Positions 26,686 through 34,828 of a DNA stretch of 48,644 nt are shown piece by piece (positions within the stretch are counted from its first letter, which is position 1; every line of letters begins with the position of its first letter). Source of the DNA: Candidatus Competibacter phosphatis (GTDB lineage Bacteria; Pseudomonadota; Gammaproteobacteria; Competibacterales; Competibacteraceae). The stretch lies in assembly GCF_012939995.1 (NCBI RefSeq), contig NZ_SPMZ01000013.1:1-48644 (forward strand), in the 5' to 3' direction. A program made the position numbers and the translations under genes. The notes below the pieces were generated by a model. The model was not told the DNA's origin. It made no database searches and was given only the letters and a program-made list of their open reading frames with translations.

Positions 26686-28725
26686 TCATGCCGCGATCCC
26701 ACTCAACCGCAGCAGTGGTTCGATACGTGGTTCCCGACCGCGAAACGCGACGAAGCTGGCCAGCGCCGGCCGCGAACCGCCCACCTCCAGAATGTTTTCC
26801 CGAAACCGCGCTCCGGTCGCGGCGTCGAAGATCCCGCTCTCCTCGAAAGCGCTGAAGGCGTCGGCCGACAGCACCTCGGCCCATTTGTAGCTGTAATAAC
26901 CCGCCGCGTAACCACCGGAGAAAATGTGGGTGAAGGCATTGGCGAAGCGGTTGTAAGCCGGTGGCAGGATGACCGCCACTTGTTGGCGTACCGCGTCGAG
27001 CACTTCCCGCGCTCGTCCGCCCCGCGCCGGGTCATAATCGTGGTGTAGCCGGAAGTCGAACAGCGCGAATTCCAGTTGCCGCGCCATGAGGATTCCCGCC
27101 TGGAAATGCTTGGCCGCCAACATCCGTTGGTACAAGTCTTCCGGCAGGGGCACACCGGTTTGGTAATGTCCGGCCAGCAGATTCAGTGCTTCGCGCGACC
27201 AGCACCAGTTTTCCAGAAACTGGCTCGGCAGTTCCACCGCGTCCCATTCCACGCCGTGGATGCCGGTCACCGGCAGGTAGTCGATCATGGTCAGCAGGTG
27301 GTGCAGCCCGTGCCCGAACTCGTGGAAGAGGGTCTGAACTTCGTTATGAGTCAGCAGCGCCGGTTCGTCGTCCACCGGCGGCGCGAAGTTGCAGACCAGA
27401 TAGGCGACCGGTAGCCGCGTGACGCCGCTCAAGACCCGTCGCGGCAGGCAGCCGTCCATCCACGCGCCGCCGCGCTTGTGCGGACGCGCGTACAGGTCCA
27501 GGTAGAACCGGCCGCGTTGGGTGCCGGCGCCATCGACGATTTCGTAGGCGCGAACATCGGGATGCCAGACTTCGATAGAGTCCAGCGGGTGAATGACGAT
27601 GCCGAACAGCCGTTCCGCCACCGCGAACAGCCCCGGCAGCACTCGGTTGATGGGGAAGTAGGGGCGCAATTCTTCCTGCGATAAGCGATGGCGGTGCTGG
27701 CGCAGTTTTTCCGAGTAATAGCCGATGTCCCAAGCTTGGAGGTCGTCCATGCCGAAGCGGTCGTGGGCGAAACGCCGCAGTTCGTCCAATTCCCGTTGCG
27801 CTTGCGGTTGGGCGCGGCGGGCCAGGTCGTCGAGAAAGGCCAGCACCTGGTCCGGTGAGTCGGCCATCTTGGTGGCCAGCGAATAGTCGCTGTAGTCATG
27901 GAAGCCCAGCAGTTGGGCTACTTCGTGACGCAGCGACAGAATGCGTTCCATGACCGCGCCGTTGTCCCATTGGCCGGCGTTCGGTCCCTGGTCGGAGGCG
28001 CGGGTGCAGTAGGCGTCGTACAGCGTCCGCCGCAGCTCCCGGTCGTCGGCGTAATTCAATACCGGTAGATAGGATGGCAATTCCAGCGTCAGTAGCCAGC
28101 CGTCGAGATCGCGCTGCCGGGCGGTTTGCCGGGCCAGGGCCTTGGCCGATTCCGGCAGCCCGGCCAGTTGTGCCTCGTCGCTGAGATGTTGGGTCCAGCC
28201 CTGAGTGGCATCCAGCACATTTTCCGAGAACTTGGCGCTCAGTTGCGCCAGTTCCTGCATGATCGCCTTGTAGCGGTCGCGTTGTGCGGGCGGCAGGGCA
28301 ATGCCGGACAGTCGGAAGTCGCGCAAGGCGTTGTCGATGACCTTGCGCTGCGCCGGATCGAGTCGAGGGTATTCTGGACCGTCGGCGATTTGCCGGTAGG
28401 CCTGATACAGTCCTTCGTGTTGGCCCAGTTCAGTGTAGTACGCGCTGAGCTTGGGCAGGCAGGCGTTGTAGGCGGCGCGCAAATCCTCGGAATCGCGGAC
28501 CGAGTGCAGGTGGTTAACCGGCGACCATGCTTTATTCAAACGGTCCTCCAGCTCTTCCAACGGCTGGATCAGAGTGTCCCAGGTGTAGGTGTGGTGAGCG
28601 GCCAGCAACCGTTCGAGTTCGACACGATTATCGGCCAGCACCCGATCGATGGCGGATTCGATATGTTCGGGCCGGATGGCGGCGTAGCGGGGCAGGTCAG
28701 CGGTGGTCAACAATGGATTGGTCAT
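26686..28725 (-). CDS. prlC: Oligopeptidase A (M3 metallopeptidase)
   Basis: 679 residues from ATG 28725, the length of E. coli OpdA (680). The sequence upstream of that ATG in the same frame (MEKSGIQFILSN...) is not part of the family. Zinc site HEFGHGLHHLL in the segment LTHNEVQTLFHEFGHGLHH, with YFYLDLYARPHKRGGAW nearby (here as FYLDLYARPHKRGGAW). Degrades signal-peptide fragments and short peptides in the cytoplasm. The bacteriohemerythrin gene lies 35 bp upstream on the same strand; co-transcription is possible. Confidence 0.95.
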   Translation of the reverse strand: MTNPLLTTADLPRYAAIRPEHIESAIDRVLADNRVELERLLAAHHTYTWDTLIQPLEELEDRLNKAWSPVNHLHSVRDSEDLRAAYNACLPKLSAYYTELGQHEGLYQAYRQIADGPEYPRLDPAQRKVIDNALRDFRLSGIALPPAQRDRYKAIMQELAQLSAKFSENVLDATQGWTQHLSDEAQLAGLPESAKALARQTARQRDLDGWLLTLELPSYLPVLNYADDRELRRTLYDAYCTRASDQGPNAGQWDNGAVMERILSLRHEVAQLLGFHDYSDYSLATKMADSPDQVLAFLDDLARRAQPQAQRELDELRRFAHDRFGMDDLQAWDIGYYSEKLRQHRHRLSQEELRPYFPINRVLPGLFAVAERLFGIVIHPLDSIEVWHPDVRAYEIVDGAGTQRGRFYLDLYARPHKRGGAWMDGCLPRRVLSGVTRLPVAYLVCNFAPPVDDEPALLTHNEVQTLFHEFGHGLHHLLTMIDYLPVTGIHGVEWDAVELPSQFLENWCWSREALNLLAGHYQTGVPLPEDLYQRMLAAKHFQAGILMARQLEFALFDFRLHHDYDPARGGRAREVLDAVRQQVAVILPPAYNRFANAFTHIFSGGYAAGYYSYKWAEVLSADAFSAFEESGIFDAATGARFRENILEVGGSRPALASFVAFRGREPRIEPLLRLSGIAA

Positions 28726-28760
28726 CGAGCGAACGTTAATCTTTGTGTTGAAGAGGTTAC

Positions 28761-29237
28761 TTAAGATAAATTGAATTCCAGATTTTTCCAACCCATGACC
28801 GCTTTTTTAGACCAGTTGGCATTAAAGCCTTTTTCCAAGAAGAAGGCTTCATATTGTTTGTCATCCTTCATGATATGTTGTTTTAACCACTGTCTTAGAA
28901 AGCCCATCAGTTCAAGGGTAACAGGCGTGCCTAGACGGAATTTGTTTTGAATATCGAAGAGGCTTTCCTTGAGTTGTTCATGGTGTTGCTGATGAGTATC
29001 GGTGTTGGGATAATCGAATATGCGAAACAGGCTTTCCTCGACTGAAAAATGGATGACCGTGTATTGTGCCAATTCATTGAGGATACCACTGATAACCGAG
29101 TTGTCGGGTCTTTTCAAGATGGCTTCGTTATACAATTGATTGATTAGTCCGATAAGGATTTTATGCTGCTCATCGAGTTCCCGAATACCCACGCTGAGCT
29201 CTTGCGACCAGGCGATATATTCTTGTGTGGCGGACAT
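28761..29237 (-). CDS. Bacteriohemerythrin
   Basis: 158 residues from ATG 29237 (MSATQEYIAWSQELSVGIRE). All non-haem di-iron ligands of single-domain bacteriohemerythrins are present: His25 (LDEQHKIL), His63 and Glu67 (HFSVEE), His82 and His86 (HQQHHEQ), His121 and Asp126 (HIMKDD). It binds O2 reversibly, and delivery to oxidases or O2 sensing are the usual roles. AT-richer than its neighbours. The C-terminal ~25 residues (EKGFNANWSKKAVMGW) extend beyond the minimal fold. Fits an organism moving between oxic and anoxic conditions. Confidence 0.93.
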   Translation of the reverse strand: MSATQEYIAWSQELSVGIRELDEQHKILIGLINQLYNEAILKRPDNSVISGILNELAQYTVIHFSVEESLFRIFDYPNTDTHQQHHEQLKESLFDIQNKFRLGTPVTLELMGFLRQWLKQHIMKDDKQYEAFFLEKGFNANWSKKAVMGWKNLEFNLS

Positions 29238-29506
29238 GACAGGATTCTCTCTATTTGTGTAATGTAATAAATTTGACCCAGTTTTTTGGATGGGTCCGAT
29301 GATCGATGAGATATTCGGATTCCTGAAAAACCAAGACATTGTCCAGAGCTGTTCAATGCCTACCCGAGTCGTGTTTTCTGGGTTTTGCCTCCTGAGTGGT
29401 TGTGACCGACTTATGAAGAAGCCCCAAAATCCTTTTAAAAAATCAGGGAATTTTAGTCTACCATCAGTGGTTCCGTGGATTCAAGCCGGGTTTTTTTTCG
29501 GCTCCA
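29238..29506. other. Intergenic, about 270 bp
   Basis: No supported gene. It should contain the hemerythrin promoter (reading left) and the 3' end of the GIDE gene. A short AGCCG/CGGCT stem at 29484-29503 has eight T within its loop rather than after it, so it is not a clear terminator. Confidence 0.5.
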
Positions 29507-30457
29507 TCAGCTAAGATTCAATCGTGATATTAGGTAGCCTATTGCCAGCAACGCCGTTAGTAGCGACAGCGCCGCGCGCCAGTAGAAGTAATTGATCAAG
29601 CGGCTTTCCTCGCGAAAAGCAGCGATGATGAACGGCCGGCTGGTATCGCCAGGATCGGCTATTAGGTGGACATCCGGTTGGGTCGCTTGTTGCAACTGTT
29701 CCCGCTGGACTTGTCGATAGGCCGCGCGGCGGGCGGCTTCCCATTCGTCGGGATCGATCCGGCCATTGCGGCGGCGGTCGAACAGCGCCATCCGTCGTGG
29801 ATCGCGTTTCCAGCGCTCCAGCAGTTCCGCGACTTCGCGCCGGGTGTCGGGCGCTTCTCGTAGACCGCCGACGGTGCGGAACAAGCCGATGACGTGCAAG
29901 TCCTCGTCGGGCAGGATGCGTTGCTCGGTATAGCGGTACGTGGCGCCGATGCCCCAGAGCGCATGGGTGCGCGCCCCGCTGGGATTACCGTACCAGACCT
30001 CGTGACGGGTCTTGATGAAGTCGGCGCCTTCGGGGTCGATCACGCATTGAGCGGTGCCGTCGTCGAGGAGGAACAGGCTATCGCTCTCGCCGGAATCCAC
30101 CGGCCACCAGCGGTTGCCCGACGTGCGTTCCTCCACCCGGTAACGGTACCAGGCGCAGGGCAGGTAGCTGAGTGGCGCCAGGATCGGCGGTCCCGGCAAC
30201 AGCCGGGCGTGGCCATGGAGTTCCACATAGCCCTGCGGCGCCGAACGGATGCGGGCGATGGGTGTGTCGGCCAGCCGCCAGGCTCTCCGCCCGAAATGCA
30301 GCGCGCCGTACAGACCGAAGATCGTGACGGCCAGTATCAGCGCCAGCAACGGAGTCGGCGACGACGGCCCGGCGTGATCTGGGTACCGCAGCAACAGAAA
30401 GAAACCGAGCCAGAGGGCGACGAATCCCAGCGTCGCTTTCAGGCTGGGCCGGTACAT
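29507..30457 (-). CDS. GIDE-domain membrane protein with EF-hand-like loop
   Basis: 316 residues. Hydrophobic segments near 8-24, 36-55 and 290-312 bracket a soluble region. The middle (VELHGHARLLPGPPILAP, PCAWYRYRVEERTSGNRWW) matches bacterial GIDE domains, named from a eukaryotic E3 ligase but of unknown function in bacteria. An EF-hand-like loop lies at residues 227-238 (DRRRNGRIDPDE): Asp, Asn, Asp and Glu sit at ligand positions 1, 5, 9 and 12, but position 3 is Arg. It is the second gene of a lemA-GIDE unit, a frequent pairing. Membrane topology is inferred from hydrophobicity only. Confidence 0.75.
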   Translation of the reverse strand: MYRPSLKATLGFVALWLGFFLLLRYPDHAGPSSPTPLLALILAVTIFGLYGALHFGRRAWRLADTPIARIRSAPQGYVELHGHARLLPGPPILAPLSYLPCAWYRYRVEERTSGNRWWPVDSGESDSLFLLDDGTAQCVIDPEGADFIKTRHEVWYGNPSGARTHALWGIGATYRYTEQRILPDEDLHVIGLFRTVGGLREAPDTRREVAELLERWKRDPRRMALFDRRRNGRIDPDEWEAARRAAYRQVQREQLQQATQPDVHLIADPGDTSRPFIIAAFREESRLINYFYWRAALSLLTALLAIGYLISRLNLS

Positions 30458-30475
30458 CGGGTCGTTTCGCGCCGC

Positions 30476-31048
30476 TCAGCGGAACAGACTGGCGAGATCG
30501 ACGTTCTGTTTTTCCGGTTCGGAGAATTCCAGCAGCCGGAATGGCTCGAAGTTGAAGAAACGGGCGATCAGCACGTCCGGGAACTGTTCGATGCGGACGT
30601 TGTTCAGGTTGACGCTGTCGTTGTAGAACTCCCGGCGGTCGGCGACGGCGTTTTCCAGGCCGGTGATGCGGCTTTCCAGATGGCGGAAGTTGTCGTTGGC
30701 GCGCAGTTCGGGATAGGCTTCGGCCACCGCAAACAACTGACCTAGGCCAAGCCGTAACTGGCTTTCGGCCGCTCCCAGCGCCGGTACGTCGCCGCGCTGC
30801 TGAGCATCGGCCACGCCCTGGCGGGCACGCATCACCGCTTCCAGGGTGTCCTTCTCGTAGCGCATGTACTGCTTGCAGGTTTCGACCAACTTGGGCAATT
30901 CGTCGTGACGCTGTTTGAGCAACACGTCGATGTTGGACCAGGATATGCCGGCGTTGTGTTTGAGGTTGACCAGGCGGTTGTAGATGATGATGCCGTACAG
31001 GACCAGCAGCACCAAGGCGACAATAAGGACAATGCTGAACAAGTTCAT
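30476..31048 (-). CDS. LemA family protein
   Basis: 190 residues. One N-terminal TM helix (FSIVLIVALVLLVLYGIIIY) then the LemA core: YNRLVNLKHNAGISWSNIDV, LLKQRHDELPKLVETCKQYM, YEKDTLEAVMRARQG, LGQLFAVAEAYPELRANDNF and NLNNVRIEQFPDVLIARFF. LemA proteins are coiled-coil-like envelope proteins of unknown function, usually upstream of GIDE or TPM-domain genes, as here (18 bp gap). ATG 31048. Confidence 0.92.
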   Translation of the reverse strand: MNLFSIVLIVALVLLVLYGIIIYNRLVNLKHNAGISWSNIDVLLKQRHDELPKLVETCKQYMRYEKDTLEAVMRARQGVADAQQRGDVPALGAAESQLRLGLGQLFAVAEAYPELRANDNFRHLESRITGLENAVADRREFYNDSVNLNNVRIEQFPDVLIARFFNFEPFRLLEFSEPEKQNVDLASLFR

Positions 31049-31165
31049 GATGGCGGTATCGTGCGAATAGTGGAGAGTGGCTTAAGTAAATAGTCACTAG
31101 AATTATATATAAGTCTAGCTGACGGTGCGGAAAGAAAGACACGCTAGCGCCGTGGAGAGAGCACC
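31049..31165. promoter_or_regulatory. Divergent promoter region, lemA / LysE exporter
   Basis: 117 bp between divergent genes. An AT-rich core near 31095-31120 (TAGAATTATATATAAGTCTA) is nearly palindromic and contains a TATAAT on the minus strand. This is the likeliest -10 zone for lemA and may serve the plus strand too. No -35 of good match was seen. Confidence 0.35.
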
Positions 31166-31786
31166 ATGCTGTTCTGGTTCAAGGGGATGCTGATCGGCTT
31201 CGCCATCGCCGCGCCGGTGGGACCGATCGGGTTGTTGTGCGTGCAACGCACGCTGACGCGCGGCCGTTGGGCGGGGTTGCTGTCCGGTGTTGGGGCAGCC
31301 AGCGCCGATGCGGTTTACGGCTGTATCGCCGGTTTCGGACTGGCTTCGCTGGCGCATCTGCTGTTGGCCTGGCAAATGGAGTTGCAAATCATCGGCGGCC
31401 TGTTTCTGCTGTATCTGGGCTGGCGGACCTGGCGGATTCCGCCGGTTGGCGAGCAGGCGTGCGTTCGCCCCAACCGCGTCGGACTATTGGGGGATTATCT
31501 GTCCACCTTGGCGTTGACGCTGGCCAACCCCGTCACCGTGCTGGCGTTTCTGGCCATTTTTGCCGGGCTGGGTCTGGCCGCCGAGGGACGGGATTTCGCG
31601 GCGGCCGGATGGTTGGTGCTGGGGGTGTTCGCCGGCTCGCTGCTGTGGTGGCTGTTGTTGGTTGGGGGTGTCGGGTTGCTGCGCGGGCGACTGACTCCGG
31701 CGGCGCTGGGTGGCATCAACCGCGTTTCGGGGGCGCTGGTCGCCGGGTTCGGGCTTTGGGCGCTGGCCTCGGCGGTTTGGGGCTAG
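31166..31786 (+). CDS. LysE/RhtB-family amino-acid exporter
   Basis: 206 residues with about six hydrophobic helices. The LysE signature is at the N-terminus: GFAIAAPVGPIGLLCVQRTL, GLLSGVGAASADAVYGCIAG and TLALTLANPVTVLAFLAIF. Members export amino acids or related small molecules; the substrate cannot be read from sequence. Ends inside the 3' end of the opposite-strand gamma carbonic anhydrase gene (71-bp antiparallel overlap). Confidence 0.9.
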   Translation: MLFWFKGMLIGFAIAAPVGPIGLLCVQRTLTRGRWAGLLSGVGAASADAVYGCIAGFGLASLAHLLLAWQMELQIIGGLFLLYLGWRTWRIPPVGEQACVRPNRVGLLGDYLSTLALTLANPVTVLAFLAIFAGLGLAAEGRDFAAAGWLVLGVFAGSLLWWLLLVGGVGLLRGRLTPAALGGINRVSGALVAGFGLWALASAVWG

Positions 31787-32351
31787 GGGCGGGAGCGCTG
31801 GCGGCGGCGTTGTCCGCGCCAATCGTTTGCAGGTGCCGCTCCCGCAAGCGCCGGTAGTTCTGGGCCGAATATTCGAGAAATTCCAACTCGCGCTCGTTCA
31901 GCGGTCGGACTTGCTTGACCGGGCTGCCGACATAGAGGAAACCGCTTTCCAGCACCTTGCCCGGCGGTACCACGCTGCCGGCGCCGATGGTCACGCGCGA
32001 TCGCACCACCGCCTTGTCCATGATGATCGAGCCCATGCCGATCAGGCAGTAATCCTCGATGGTGCAGGCGTGCAGGATGACCTTGTGGCCGACCGTGACA
32101 TCGTTGCCGATGAGGGTCGGCTGACCGCCCGGACAAAAGCGGCTGTCGTGAGTGACGTGGATCACGCTGCCGTCTTGAATGCTGGTGCGCGCGCCGATAC
32201 GGATGCGCTGGATGTCGCCGCGGATCACGCTCATCGGCCAGATCGAGCTGTCTTCTCCGATTTCGACGTCGCCGATGACCAGGGCGGTGTCGTCGACGTA
32301 GACGGTGGCATGAATTTGCGGGGTGTGTTGTTCGAAAGGACGGATTGCCAT
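31716..32351 (-). CDS. Gamma-class carbonic anhydrase-like hexapeptide protein (YrdA type)
   Basis: 211 residues from ATG 32351; ATG 32366 adds five residues and is also possible. Left-handed beta-helix hexapeptide repeats run from ~20 to 130 (IGDVEIGEDSSIWP, GARTSIQDGSVIHVT, VGHKVILHACTIEDYCLIGM). Putative zinc histidines are in VIHVTH (65/68), His89 and His94. Many YrdA-like proteins have weak or untested activity, so a ferripyochelin-binding/acyltransferase-like role cannot be excluded. The tail is an unusual Pro/Arg/Lys-rich extension (PAPSPKPPRPAPKARTRRP), and it is this tail that overlaps the LysE gene. Confidence 0.85.
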   Translation of the reverse strand: MAIRPFEQHTPQIHATVYVDDTALVIGDVEIGEDSSIWPMSVIRGDIQRIRIGARTSIQDGSVIHVTHDSRFCPGGQPTLIGNDVTVGHKVILHACTIEDYCLIGMGSIIMDKAVVRSRVTIGAGSVVPPGKVLESGFLYVGSPVKQVRPLNERELEFLEYSAQNYRRLRERHLQTIGADNAAASAPAPSPKPPRPAPKARTRRPAPPKRG

Positions 32352-32407
32352 GGGATCGGTTCTCATGCAAGGGGCGGATTTTTGGATTGTTTGTGGCCCT
32401 TCGACCT

Positions 32408-33757
32408 TCAGCGCATCGTGACCAGCTCTTCGGCGCTGGTCGGATGGATGGCGACGGTGTCGTCGAAATCGTGCTTGGTGGCGCCCATGCGGATGGCGAC
32501 CGCAAAGCCTTGCAGCATCTCGTCGGCATTCTCGCCGATGAGGTGGCAACCCACGATCTTTTCCTCCGGGCCGACGCACACCAGTTTCATCGCGGTCGGT
32601 GGCTGGCGCTGGGTAAAGGCGTGGTACATCGGTCGGAAGCGGGTCTGATGGACTCGTACCGCCGTGCCGTGTCGTTGCCGTGCATCCTCCTCGGTCAGTC
32701 CGACCGTGGCGATGGGCGGATGGCTGAACACCACGCTGGGAATGTTTTCGTAAAACAGGCGCCGCTCCGGTTGCTGGCCGAACAACCGATCGGCTAATCG
32801 GCGGCCTGCGGCGATCGCCACCGGGGTCAATTGGGCGTGTTCGGTTACATCGCCGATGGCGTAAATGCCGGCGACGTTGGTGTTCTGATAGGGATCGGTC
32901 GGGATCGTACCGTTCGGATTTGCCGTCACTCCCGCCGCCGCCAGATCGAGCGTGTCGGTATTGGGGTCGCGGCCGATGGCCCACAACAGCGTATCCACTT
33001 CCAGGGTATCCCCGCGCCCGTCGCAATGCAGGCTGAGCATGCCCTTGGCCAGACGCGCCACCGCATTGATCTGGGTGCGGGTCAGCACATGGATGCCGTC
33101 CTCGCGCAGTCGCTCCATCAGTTGCTCGCGCAGCATGGCGTCGAACGGCCGTAATACCTGGTCCTTGCGTACCAGCAGCGTCACTTCGGCGCCCAGCGCG
33201 TTCAGCATCCCGGCCAGCTCCACCGCGATGTAACCGCTACCGGCGATGGCGATCCGTCGCGGACAGGCGCTCAGCTCGAAAAAGCCGTCGGAGGTGATGC
33301 CGAACTGAGCGCCGGGTACTTGGGGAACCCGTGGTCGGCCGCCGGTGGCGATGACCAGATGGTCGGCGCTATAGCGCTGATCGCCCACCGTCAGGGTGCG
33401 GGCGTCGGCGAAACGGCCGAATCCACGGATCAGTTCGACCCCTGCCTCGGCCAGATAGCCCAGGTACCATTCGTTGATGTTGTGCACGAAAGCGTCACGG
33501 GCGGTCTTGAGCTTTTTCCAGTCGAAGCCGAAATAATCCAGTCGGAAGCCATAGCCGGGCGCATCATCGAGCGCATGAGCCAGGTGGGCGGCGTACCACA
33601 TGATTTTCTTGGGCACGCAGCCGACATTGACACAGGTGCCGCCGAGCCGGTCGGCTTCGATCAGGGCACAGCGGGCACCGTGGCGGGCTGCCCGTTCCGC
33701 TACCGACAGGCCGCCACTGCCGCCGCCGATGACGATCAGGTCGTAATGCTGGGTCAT
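32408..33757 (-). CDS. gor: Glutathione-disulfide reductase
   Basis: 449 residues, full length. FAD/NADPH flavoprotein reducing GSSG. FAD motif [20 protein letters not shown], redox disulfide Cys42/Cys47 in [21 protein letters not shown] domain [17 protein letters not shown], second FAD contact [19 protein letters not shown] and catalytic His-Glu in the C-terminal [15 protein letters not shown]. The C-terminal motif and GCVPKK separate it from lipoamide and mercuric reductases. It lies 56 bp upstream of the gamma carbonic anhydrase gene on the same strand. Confidence 0.95.
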   Translation of the reverse strand: MTQHYDLIVIGGGSGGLSVAERAARHGARCALIEADRLGGTCVNVGCVPKKIMWYAAHLAHALDDAPGYGFRLDYFGFDWKKLKTARDAFVHNINEWYLGYLAEAGVELIRGFGRFADARTLTVGDQRYSADHLVIATGGRPRVPQVPGAQFGITSDGFFELSACPRRIAIAGSGYIAVELAGMLNALGAEVTLLVRKDQVLRPFDAMLREQLMERLREDGIHVLTRTQINAVARLAKGMLSLHCDGRGDTLEVDTLLWAIGRDPNTDTLDLAAAGVTANPNGTIPTDPYQNTNVAGIYAIGDVTEHAQLTPVAIAAGRRLADRLFGQQPERRLFYENIPSVVFSHPPIATVGLTEEDARQRHGTAVRVHQTRFRPMYHAFTQRQPPTAMKLVCVGPEEKIVGCHLIGENADEMLQGFAVAIRMGATKHDFDDTVAIHPTSAEELVTMR

Positions 33758-33913
33758 GCATCCTCCAAATGGTGAGCGTAATGATCATGCCGGCGAAAAT
33801 TCGGGCGAGGGGAGAGGCGGCCAGTGGCGGCGGTATCCCGCGCACAATAGCAGTTACTATAGCGTGTGCCCGACGGATCTGCCGGGTGGGCCGAACAAGA
33901 CCGGAGGTGATCG

Positions 33914-34726
33914 ATGCGTGGGTTCGGATGGAGTCTCATCTTACTACTGTGGCCATTGTGGGTCGGTGCGGGCGAACTGCACTGGCGGGGGCAATGGACT
34001 CAGGGCGGTCTGATCGTCGGGCAGGCGCCGCCGGGTACCCGGCTGGAACTGGACGGGCAAGCGGTGCCGGTGAGCCCGGAAGGCGCGTTTGTGTTCGGGT
34101 TCCATCGCGATGCGCCGCCGATGGCGCGCTTGCGCGCCGTGTTCCCGGACGGGAGCCGGGACGAGCGACAACTAACGATTTCGCCGCGCCAGTACAACAT
34201 CCAGCGGCTCGACGGTTTGCCGTCGAGCAAGGTCACTCCGCCGCCCGCCGTATTGGCGCGCATCCGTCGGGAAAATACCCAGGTGGCCGCGGTCCGTCGG
34301 GAGGAGATTCCCCGAGCATATTTTCTGAGCGGTTTCGCTTGGCCGGTCACCGGCCGCATCAGCGGGGTGTACGGCAGCCAGCGCATTCTCAACGGCGAAC
34401 CCCGCCAGCCGCATTACGGCGTCGATATTGCCAGGCCGGTCGGCACGCCGGTACGCGCTCCGGCCGACGGGATCGTCACGCTGGCCGAACCGGATTTGTA
34501 CTACAGTGGCGCTACGCTGATCATCGATCACGGTTACCAGCTGAGTTCGACATTGATGCATCTAGACCGGATTGATGTTCGGGTCGGGCAACCGGTGCGC
34601 AAGGGCGATGTGGTCGCCACGGTGGGCAAGAGCGGCCGGGTAACCGGTCCGCATCTGGACTGGCGGATGAATTGGCGCGAGGCGCGGATCGATCCGGCGC
34701 TGATCGTGCCGCCGATGCCGCGATAG
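33914..34726 (+). CDS. M23-family (LytM-like) peptidase, secreted
   Basis: 270 residues. Signal peptide MRGFGWSLILLLWPLWVGAG, a beta-rich N-terminal domain, then the LytM domain from ~140. Zinc-site elements: HYGVDIA (His167, Asp171), HGYQLSSTLMHLD (His216) and GPHLDWRMNW. In most M23 enzymes the last motif is H-x-H; here it is His247-Leu-Asp249, so one zinc ligand is changed from His to Asp. It could be active with an altered site, or a non-catalytic regulator of amidases like EnvC. GTG or ATG starts upstream are not needed: ATG 33914 has GGAGG before it. Confidence 0.85.
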   Translation: MRGFGWSLILLLWPLWVGAGELHWRGQWTQGGLIVGQAPPGTRLELDGQAVPVSPEGAFVFGFHRDAPPMARLRAVFPDGSRDERQLTISPRQYNIQRLDGLPSSKVTPPPAVLARIRRENTQVAAVRREEIPRAYFLSGFAWPVTGRISGVYGSQRILNGEPRQPHYGVDIARPVGTPVRAPADGIVTLAEPDLYYSGATLIIDHGYQLSSTLMHLDRIDVRVGQPVRKGDVVATVGKSGRVTGPHLDWRMNWREARIDPALIVPPMPR

Positions 34727-34777
34727 GGAGCGAAGGGTAGAGGACGACCGGTCCTTGGCGCCTATCCGAACAAAATT

Positions 34778-34805
34778 TACCCCTCTCTTGGTGAAGAGAG
34801 GGGTA
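34778..34805. terminator. Hairpin between convergent M23 and glgP genes
   Basis: TACCCCTCTC-TTGGTGAA-GAGAGGGGTA, 10-bp perfect stem with an 8-nt loop, between gene ends at 34726 and 34829. Upstream AAAATT gives a U-run for the minus-strand transcript of glgP. It shares the CCCCTCTC core and a trailing GGTGAG with the purH-purD hairpin, so both may be copies of one small repeat. Confidence 0.6.
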
Positions 34806-34828
34806 TGGGTGAGACGACCGGCGGGGTT

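Noticed and set aside
29484..29503. Possible terminator after the GIDE gene
   Set aside because: The T-run is inside the loop, stem is only 5 bp.
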